11,479 nucleotides of DNA, from positions 1 to 11,479 of the forward strand of contig CAMJFV010000041.1 of assembly GCA_946405045.1 (NCBI GenBank), read 5' to 3'. The notes beneath the pieces were generated by a model. The model was not told the DNA's origin. It searched no databases and saw nothing but the letters and a program-made list of their open reading frames with translations. A program made the position numbers and the translations under genes. This DNA is from an uncultured Bacteroidales bacterium. GTDB lineage: Bacteria; Bacteroidota; Bacteroidia; Bacteroidales; Paludibacteraceae. Of the stretch, positions 7,901 through 11,479 are shown piece by piece (the stretch's first letter is position 1; each line of letters opens with the position of its first letter).

Positions 7901-8307
7901 AAAATGGCAGAGGCTAATAGCATATAGCCGTCGCCTTCTGTACAGAACGCGGCACCTCCTTGATCCAGGCCTTCATGCTTTTCAAAATTGTTAAATGTAA
8001 TGTAAGGCACTCCGCAAAGGGTATCTTCATATCTACAACGGTGGCTCATTATCTGATACGCCTCACGCATTGTCTTTTCCATATCTGCATGAGTCACACC
8101 TTCTGCGTTATATTTCGCTAATGTCTTGCCACCTCCTTTGTATTCCAAGAATTGAGGGAATGGATACGATGGATTGCCCGAGTTGATGTCGGTTTTTATA
8201 TAAGCGGTAGTGTCGTAGCAGTTGGCTGCATTCAGTCCTGATAGAACAGGAGTAAGAGCCATAAATGTTAAGATTGCGATTAATCCTTTTACTTTTCGAA
8301 AATTCAT
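4942..8307 (-). CDS. Secreted multidomain glycoside hydrolase family 8 protein with DUF11-like domains
   Basis: A 1121-residue exported enzyme. Residues 1-28 form a signal peptide (likely cut after GLNA; no lipobox). The GH8 (alpha/alpha)6 barrel spans about 75-553. E124 in the CTEGDGY motif matches the general acid of the family (E95 of C. thermocellum CelA). Residues 194-212 fit the classical GH8 signature (A194, D196, D198, I201, A202, A208, W212), with D196 at the CelA D152 position. TDYCAPAYYHEFAKW (about 313-327) and a final helix ending VTSGNL also match. The usual base motif YDAxR is altered to GEDFR (E387/D388). A DUF11-like domain follows (560-690). A second is seen only in halves (701-726 and 980-1069) separated by about 250 unrecognised residues. 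The last 40 residues resemble a short type IX secretion sorting tail. GH8 enzymes cut beta-1,4-glucan, xylan, lichenan or chitosan; the substrate here is unknown. Neighbouring sugar symporters support a saccharide role. Confidence 0.88.
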   Translation of the reverse strand: MNFRKVKGLIAILTFMALTPVLSGLNAANCYDTTAYIKTDINSGNPSYPFPQFLEYKGGGKTLAKYNAEGVTHADMEKTMREAYQIMSHRCRYEDTLCGVPYITFNNFEKHEGLDQGGAAFCTEGDGYMLLASAIFADQPTFNGLWMWIHDNRIPKVKRYSDGEILFPNFEYNPGLASWDANGENGTDFLGGSATDGDEDIALALLIAYKQWGDTMMQNGKPVTDFNGNPISYRQMAKDYLSAFVDTFMITKINSDGSISRYGHSSGNIGIDGYVKGGNKGNEVSYWRDTQTTYPDITQFSIIGGGGDGNIHTDYCAPAYYHEFAKWLEEEGEGTDWQINQYKRGEASSDWLMGEAYKQNLIPSIGNFDIDEEDDTKVKFSNFSEGEDFRAAWRTILNYLWHGNPKTTWNPKTHQIDTADNSFEYDMAVRYAEFMKRPKIDSKGNDCGKLGPSPDPNSLNWFGPTQIKMCYNMDGTTGPYFANYALGCTAPSVVALGDEELLGDIYRECELRWDAICFENDMTDDERNLNATAKYFHGWFRTLGMLVTSGNLAAPADMKASANVKVYMSVDKTFAYKGDSITYGVQLRNYGSADAKDAVVTTKLDSDYEFVSATKGGSYNAANHSIIWNISNIPGFKTGELEATKDSVSFVVKVKNTEHNKVGLTSTVSGSNFENWESNAYPNNATYTMERNEVDILDNPLTLVKNIDTTDVSVNDTIEFTLKITGDNVYWLNGGRDNVRLSYGNYLPQSMYNFRFYQFFRFWHDAPEAYINMGNYRVSYYINDTCGIASDSLPNGITFRLDNENDALKYGYVEKGNGIKLTMEDIHTGENENRMWNKRIIMNFPNILTATTSHLENANNSKYMIHKGVWAPGIYMTMMEKIPDMIEEYMMTNYMAEMLADDWSYSDSVDTKSLDGQYEKFTPITPGWYNEETLGDEITNYARHTCDDDVTGFSRIVVEEWDGYTWRRIQGRGPVSGINYQNVVLTDSLPKELKFINQTDESGMVIKEENGKLSVEIPEIKTGKDIVLKYRCKVVENNGSNVIETGVANLSTSNNTIESNAPTLTVKTLTNVNNVEVSLNELVDVYNANGALLRKQVEYKNALNGLQPGVYMVNGVKTIVK

Positions 8308-8379
8308 AGTTTTTTATGGTGTTGTGTTATTTATTCAAATTTACAAAACTGGCAGATCTCATCAAAATTTGTACAGTTA

Positions 8380-8387
8380 CAAAGATA
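8380..8387 (-). promoter_or_regulatory. Candidate -7 promoter element for the GH8 gene
   Basis: On the - strand this reads TATCTTTG, an exact match to the Bacteroidota -7 consensus TAnnTTTG, 72 bases before the GH8 start codon. A TTTA at 8404-8407 could be a weak -33 element, though its spacing is a little short. The predicted leader is about 65 bases. The upstream lipoprotein gene ends about 175 bases before this site, which supports separate transcription. Confidence 0.55.
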
Positions 8388-8520
8388 GTTTTTTTTATCT
8401 ACATAAACTCACTCCTCAACCTTTCGGATCCGATTATTTGTTAAAGAAACTTAATTGCTTTAAGCAAAAATCAATTACATTGCAAAAATACACCAACAAT
8501 TGTGACTTAAAAGTGAAATA

Positions 8521-8544
8521 GTTTTATCCATCCTATGATAAAAC
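8521..8544 (-). terminator. Possible weak terminator after the lipoprotein gene
   Basis: GTTTTATC (8521-8528) and GATAAAAC (8537-8544) form a perfect 8-base inverted repeat with an 8-base loop, 17 bases past the lipoprotein stop codon. On the - strand it is followed by a moderately T-rich stretch. The stem has only two G:C pairs, so termination would be weak. Confidence 0.45.
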
Positions 8545-8561
8545 CAACAATACACATTCAT

Positions 8562-9179
8562 TTATTCGAAGCACGCCTCTATGGAGTCTTTCTTCAATAT
8601 AGCCATTTCTATAGCTTCCTCCATTAGTTCTTCATAACCAGGAATTGATACTGGAGCTGAATCCAAATTCTCTTCTTTTTCAGCCAATTGAATAACTGTA
8701 TCGTCTGGTTTTGCCCAGAAATAAAACATTCCAGGAGACATCAGACCTGCGTCGTTAAGATAACGGAATCGATATACATATTTGATGGCACAAACCCGTG
8801 CTCTACTTGCCATACCTAATTTTCTATCCAAAAATGAGATTAACGCACTATCTGTCCTGACATCTATAAAATATTGATCGATTTTTTTTAATTCTTCCGA
8901 CTTGTCAGTCTTGCCTTCCGCATTTTTTATCTCATCATCAATCAATGATAATGTCAACTCTTGCATGTGTACATGTTGCATTATCGCATTGTTGATATTT
9001 TCGAATTCTGTAAGAGAATCCACCGCTTCTATTGAGATTAGTTTATAACTGGAAGGATCTTTTATGGTAGGCCGCAACGCTTTGAAAGCATTTGCTTCCA
9101 AAGTTGATTCCCAACAACTGCTGAATGACAGAAATGTAAGGAACAAAAATAATATGCCGAAAAACCTCCTCATTGACAT
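8562..9179 (-). CDS. Predicted lipoprotein of unknown function
   Basis: A 205-residue protein that I do not recognise as a characterised family. It starts with a basic MSMRR, a strongly hydrophobic phenylalanine-rich stretch, and FSSC ending at C22, a near-canonical lipobox, so it is probably lipidated and anchored in the cell envelope. There is no clear acidic surface-export signal after the Cys. The mature part opens with a region containing KDPSSYKLISIEAVDSL (about 40-56), a motif I associate with small Bacteroidota lipoproteins and envelope proteins. A charged helical stretch (about 75-110) and an aromatic segment YVYRFRY (134-140) follow, and the acidic C-terminus ends at E205. ATGs at codons 1 and 3 are both possible starts. 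It lies between a sugar symporter and the GH8 gene on the same strand, with its own candidate promoter. A role in saccharide use is possible from position only. Confidence 0.75.
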   Translation of the reverse strand: MSMRRFFGILFLFLTFLSFSSCWESTLEANAFKALRPTIKDPSSYKLISIEAVDSLTEFENINNAIMQHVHMQELTLSLIDDEIKNAEGKTDKSEELKKIDQYFIDVRTDSALISFLDRKLGMASRARVCAIKYVYRFRYLNDAGLMSPGMFYFWAKPDDTVIQLAEKEENLDSAPVSIPGYEELMEEAIEMAILKKDSIEACFE

Positions 9180-9199
9180 AAATTAATCGTTTCGCTTTA

Positions 9200-9207
9200 C
9201 AAAGATA
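9200..9207 (-). promoter_or_regulatory. Candidate -7 promoter element for the lipoprotein gene
   Basis: The - strand reads TATCTTTG, identical to the element before the GH8 gene, 20 bases before the lipoprotein start. The leader would be only about 15 bases. No clear TTTG -33 element is visible. The shared octamer suggests both genes use the same primary sigma factor. Confidence 0.5.
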
Positions 9208-9254
9208 TGTAAAAATAACAATATGACGTTTTATGATATTATTAAAAAATGCTA

Positions 9255-9288
9255 AATTTTCTTAAAAAACAGCCGAAATAAGAAAATT
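9255..9288. repeat. Perfect 10-base inverted repeat upstream of the lipoprotein promoter
   Basis: AATTTTCTTA (9255-9264) and TAAGAAAATT (9279-9288) are exact reverse complements around a 14-base spacer. The repeat lies about 50 bases upstream of the candidate -7 box of the lipoprotein gene, and downstream of the symporter terminator. It could be an activator or repressor site. The AT richness of the area makes chance more likely than for a mixed sequence. Confidence 0.45.
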
Positions 9289-9356
9289 AAGTAAATTTAT
9301 TCGCTGAAAAAGTTAAAGTTTTAATGATAGCAAGGGGTTAGGATGACTGTGGTCGA

Positions 9357-9386
9357 AAAATGGAGACGCAATTTCTCGCGTCTCCA
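9357..9386 (-). terminator. Rho-independent terminator of the complete GPH symporter gene
   Basis: GGAGACGC (9362-9369) and GCGTCTCC (9378-9385) form a perfect stem, extended by the T9361:A9386 pair, around an 8-base loop. On the - strand it is followed by TTTTT. It lies 20 bases past the stop codon at 9407 and closely resembles the terminator at 11145-11175. Confidence 0.9.
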
Positions 9387-9426
9387 ATTATATCTATAAA
9401 GTAGTCTTATTGTGCAACAACATCAG
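9362..9426 (-). repeat. 3'-end direct repeat, copy 1 (terminator, 3' UTR and last codons of symporter)
   Basis: This block aligns with 11151-11220 with only a few substitutions and small gaps, including 20 identical bases at 9386-9405 and 11177-11196. It covers the terminator, the 3' untranslated region and the last codons (ending VAQ-stop) of the two GPH symporter genes. The non-coding part is visibly more conserved than the coding sequence beyond it. Confidence 0.85.
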
Positions 9427-10879
9427 TATTGTTACTATTTGCCTTCATCTCAGCAAGTTTTCGTGAGTTCTCGGCAATCTTTTTTTCATTGATGTTGTAG
9501 AACAGCAGTGCGACTATACCCAAGATTGAACCTGCTAACGGAACCAATGCAAAGATATTCTTGACGGTTTCTTGTGTCTCTACCGTCATGTTGATATCGT
9601 TCGCTACGAACCCTATTGAAGCTAGGGCAAACAATGGTAATGAATTGGCGTTAGCATATCCGAACTTTTGAGAGATTGTTGCAGATGAGTAAATCAATCC
9701 AGTTGCACGACGTCCTGTAGCGACTTCTGCATCGTCGGCAACGTCGGCATACATACTCCACATAATGTAACCTGTTGGACCAATAATCAATGAGAAAAAC
9801 CAGTTTAGAAGAATGATTGTTGTCAGATTTTCTTTAGGAATGAATGCTAATGAGATTGTGATTATTGATGATAGTGCAAAACATGCGATCCAAGTCTCTT
9901 TTTTTCCATATTTCCTTACTATAGGCTGAATCATCATTGTTCCTAAAATTGTCAGAATGGTACCCATACCACTAATCAATAAGTAGAACAATTCCCAATC
10001 CAATTCTATTCCAAGAAATCTTCCCGAAATGACAAAATCAATCGTATCTACCGAATTTGGATTTGCCACCATTTGCGCAATATAATATTTTGCATAGTAA
10101 GCGACCATGGTATTGTGACAGCTTGTAAAAAGAATCAGGGAGATTCCTGCGATTGCCAAACAGATCCACTGCTTGTTTGTCACGATGTCCTTAATGTCTT
10201 GCATCAAGTTGTTGTTCTCCTCTTTGACTGGTGATACGCGTTCTCTTGTGAAATAAAAACATGAGAACAAGAGTATGGCTGCGATGATGGCATAAATAAA
10301 CACTACATATGTAAATCCAGTTGAGGCGGACACTCCAAAATGATCTTTACACATGCCGGCAAACTTAAATACCATTGAATAGCTTACTAAGTTGCCTATT
10401 TGAGCTCCTACATTTCTGTAGGCTGATACCTCATCTCGCACTTTGGGGTCATCTGAAATTACACCTAAAAGAGCTCCATAAGGGACATTAACTACAGAAT
10501 ACATGATTCTGAAAAGCAGATATGTGACATATGCATAGATAATTTTGTAAGTATCTGCAAAATCAGGTGAATAAAAGGTGAAAAAACCGATGACTACGAA
10601 TGGTACAAATCCATAAAGGATCCATGGACGGAATTTTCCCCATTTGCTGTTGGATCGGTCTGCCGCTGCTCCGATGAACACGTCAAAAATCAAATCAATG
10701 TACGACACTATCATCATCATTGTACCGGCCGCCGCAGCGGAGATGCCAAAATAGTCGGTGTAAAACATTGCTGCGACAACAGAAATTCCCCAGAATAGGT
10801 TGCAAGCCAAATCTCCTGCTCCGTATGCGCACTTTTCAAGTACGGATACTTTGTGATTGTTACGATCAATTACTTCCAT
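9407..10879 (-). CDS. GPH-family sugar:cation symporter (MFS, MelB-like)
   Basis: A 490-residue inner-membrane transporter with about twelve hydrophobic segments, of the glycoside-pentoside-hexuronide:cation symporter family. The N-terminal half has CAYGAGDLACN (18-28), the cation-site pair D62 and D66 (matching D55 and D59 of MelB), and the loop motif SKWGKFRPWIL (78-88). The C-terminal half has the family motif around 378-400 (ADVADDAEVATG followed by RRATGLIYSS). In MelB and many relatives a Lys sits in this second motif; here the aligned residue is A387, so cation coupling may differ. The family imports melibiose, xylosides, glucuronides and similar sugars with H+, Na+ or Li+; the substrate is not predictable here. 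A paralogue lies immediately upstream and ends 321 bases before this start. The ATG at 10879 follows an A-rich leader without a Shine-Dalgarno sequence. It probably imports oligosaccharides related to nearby enzymes, by inference. Confidence 0.93.
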   Translation of the reverse strand: MEVIDRNNHKVSVLEKCAYGAGDLACNLFWGISVVAAMFYTDYFGISAAAAGTMMMIVSYIDLIFDVFIGAAADRSNSKWGKFRPWILYGFVPFVVIGFFTFYSPDFADTYKIIYAYVTYLLFRIMYSVVNVPYGALLGVISDDPKVRDEVSAYRNVGAQIGNLVSYSMVFKFAGMCKDHFGVSASTGFTYVVFIYAIIAAILLFSCFYFTRERVSPVKEENNNLMQDIKDIVTNKQWICLAIAGISLILFTSCHNTMVAYYAKYYIAQMVANPNSVDTIDFVISGRFLGIELDWELFYLLISGMGTILTILGTMMIQPIVRKYGKKETWIACFALSSIITISLAFIPKENLTTIILLNWFFSLIIGPTGYIMWSMYADVADDAEVATGRRATGLIYSSATISQKFGYANANSLPLFALASIGFVANDINMTVETQETVKNIFALVPLAGSILGIVALLFYNINEKKIAENSRKLAEMKANSNNTDVVAQ

Positions 10880-11144
10880 AAAATGTGTTTTTGTTTTTAT
10901 ATCTTACATACAATAATTGCCTTTCTTATATGGGACATGGAGAGAACATTCATGTCGTTAATATTCACTTGACATATTGATCATACAATCCCTAAACATT
11001 CCTAAATTATAATTAAGTCTATTGGTAAGGACTGATATACAATTTGCTAAGCAACAACATTGTCGATGAAATTCTCTTGTCTGCAAATGTACTTAAAAAC
11101 AATATGATAATCCTAAAAGTTTTAAAAAAATGATTTTATGGTAT
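10880..11144 (-). other. Leader/upstream region of the GPH symporter; no gene seen
   Basis: No convincing gene lies between the terminator of the upstream paralogue and the ATG at 10879. If the candidate promoter at 11084-11091 is used, the leader would be nearly 200 bases. Within it GACATG (10934-10939) pairs with CATGTC (10951-10956), while GACAT at 10971-10975 could compete for the same partner. That could make alternative hairpins. I recognise no known riboswitch. Confidence 0.4.
11084..11091 (-). promoter_or_regulatory. Candidate -7 promoter element for the complete GPH symporter gene
   Basis: On the - strand this reads TACATTTG, matching TAnnTTTG. A TTTTA around 11114-11118 could be a loose -33 element. 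It lies about 205 bases before the start codon, implying a long leader, and sits between the paralogue's terminator and this gene as expected. Confidence 0.4.
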
Positions 11145-11175
11145 AAAAAAGGAGACGCGATTTTCTCGCGTCTCC
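11145..11175 (-). terminator. Rho-independent terminator of the upstream GPH symporter gene
   Basis: GGAGACGCGA (11151-11160) and TCGCGTCTCC (11166-11175) form a perfect 10-base-pair stem with a 5-base loop. On the - strand a run of six T's follows. It lies 25 bases past the stop codon at 11201. Confidence 0.93.
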
Positions 11176-11220
11176 AAATTATATCTATAAAGTAGTTAGA
11201 TTATTGTGCAACAATATCAG
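11151..11220 (-). repeat. 3'-end direct repeat, copy 2
   Basis: This is the second copy of the block at 9362-9426, covering the terminator, 3' untranslated region and final codons of the partial upstream symporter gene. It has a longer perfect stem and a few extra bases before the stop codon. Confidence 0.85.
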
Positions 11221-11479
11221 AACCACCGTTTGCCTTCATTTGAGCAAGTTTCTCAGAATTTGCTTTAACCTTATCCTCATCGATTGTATAGAAGCACAAT
11301 GCAATGATACCGATCACACCTCCTACTACTGGAGCAAGAGTATAGATAGTCTTGATAGAGTCGATTGTGTCAGCTGAAAGCTGTGTGTTTGCGACAAAAC
11401 CGACAGCAGCCAAACAATAGATTGGAAGTGAGTTAGCAACTGCCTGGCCAAGTTTCTGAGCCATTGTGGCAGAAGAGTA
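11201..11479 (-). CDS. Second GPH-family symporter (partial, C-terminal end only)
   Basis: Only the last 92 residues lie in the window; the frame stays open to the right edge, so the start is outside. The fragment begins YSSATMAQKLGQ, which aligns with YSSATISQKFGY at residue 397 of the complete neighbour, just after its C-terminal GPH motif. It covers the last two membrane segments and the polar tail KANGGSDIVAQ, very like KANSNNTDVVAQ of the neighbour. About half of the aligned residues are identical, with two one-residue gaps, so the two are diverged paralogues rather than a recent copy. It probably imports a related but different saccharide. Its own strong terminator separates it from the downstream gene. 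Confidence 0.88.
   Translation of the reverse strand, partial: YSSATMAQKLGQAVANSLPIYCLAAVGFVANTQLSADTIDSIKTIYTLAPVVGGVIGIIALCFYTIDEDKVKANSEKLAQMKANGGSDIVAQ

Noticed and set aside
8218..8307. GH8 protein as a lipoprotein through its Cys near the signal peptide end (C30)
   Set aside because: The residues before the Cys (NAAN) do not form a lipobox; a standard signal peptidase I site after GLNA fits better.
8222..8521. Open + strand frame of 99 codons across the GH8 start
   Set aside because: It runs antisense over the GH8 signal peptide and its promoter region, with no recognisable protein features.
9362..11220. The repeated block as insertion-sequence ends or attachment sites
   Set aside because: There is no transposase or integrase, and each copy is exactly the 3' end of a paralogous symporter gene plus its terminator, so gene duplication explains it.

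Overview
The window looks like chromosomal DNA of an anaerobic Bacteroidota bacterium (Bacteroidales type, Bacteroides/Prevotella-like). The base composition is fairly AT-rich. Genes lack clear Shine-Dalgarno sequences and follow A/T-rich leaders, and several are preceded by the Bacteroidota -7 element TAnnTTTG. One protein ends in a short tail resembling type IX secretion sorting domains, and the gene content (PerR, flavodiiron protein, reverse rubrerythrin, GPH symporters, a secreted GH8 enzyme) fits a fermentative polysaccharide degrader. The species cannot be named from the sequence.

Left part (1-2240, + strand): an oxygen and peroxide defence cluster. It holds the 3' end of a PerR-type Fur-family repressor, then a flavodiiron protein (O2/NO reductase), then a rubrerythrin with an N-terminal rubredoxin domain (NADH-linked peroxidase type). 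The cluster ends at a strong hairpin terminator. The likely logic is that PerR senses peroxide, the flavodiiron protein removes O2 and the rubrerythrin removes H2O2.

Middle (2189-4912, + strand): a 415-base AT-rich intergenic region with a plausible promoter and several small repeats. It is followed by a two-gene operon: an XRE/cupin regulator and, 4 bases later, an AMP-forming acyl-CoA synthetase. A hairpin at 4886-4912 probably terminates transcription from both sides, because the next genes are convergent.

Right part (4942-11479, - strand): a carbohydrate-related block. In transcription order it has the 3' end of a GPH-family sugar:cation symporter, a complete second GPH symporter, an unknown lipoprotein, and a 1121-residue secreted multidomain GH8 glycosidase. 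Each gene has its own candidate promoter or terminator, so this is a cluster of separate units rather than one tight operon. The two symporters are diverged paralogues, yet their 3' untranslated regions and terminators are nearly identical. The GH8 protein is the most unusual item: one DUF11-like beta-sandwich domain appears to be split by about 250 residues of unrecognised sequence, and the usual catalytic-base Asp appears to be replaced. No tRNA, rRNA, CRISPR array or insertion sequence was seen.
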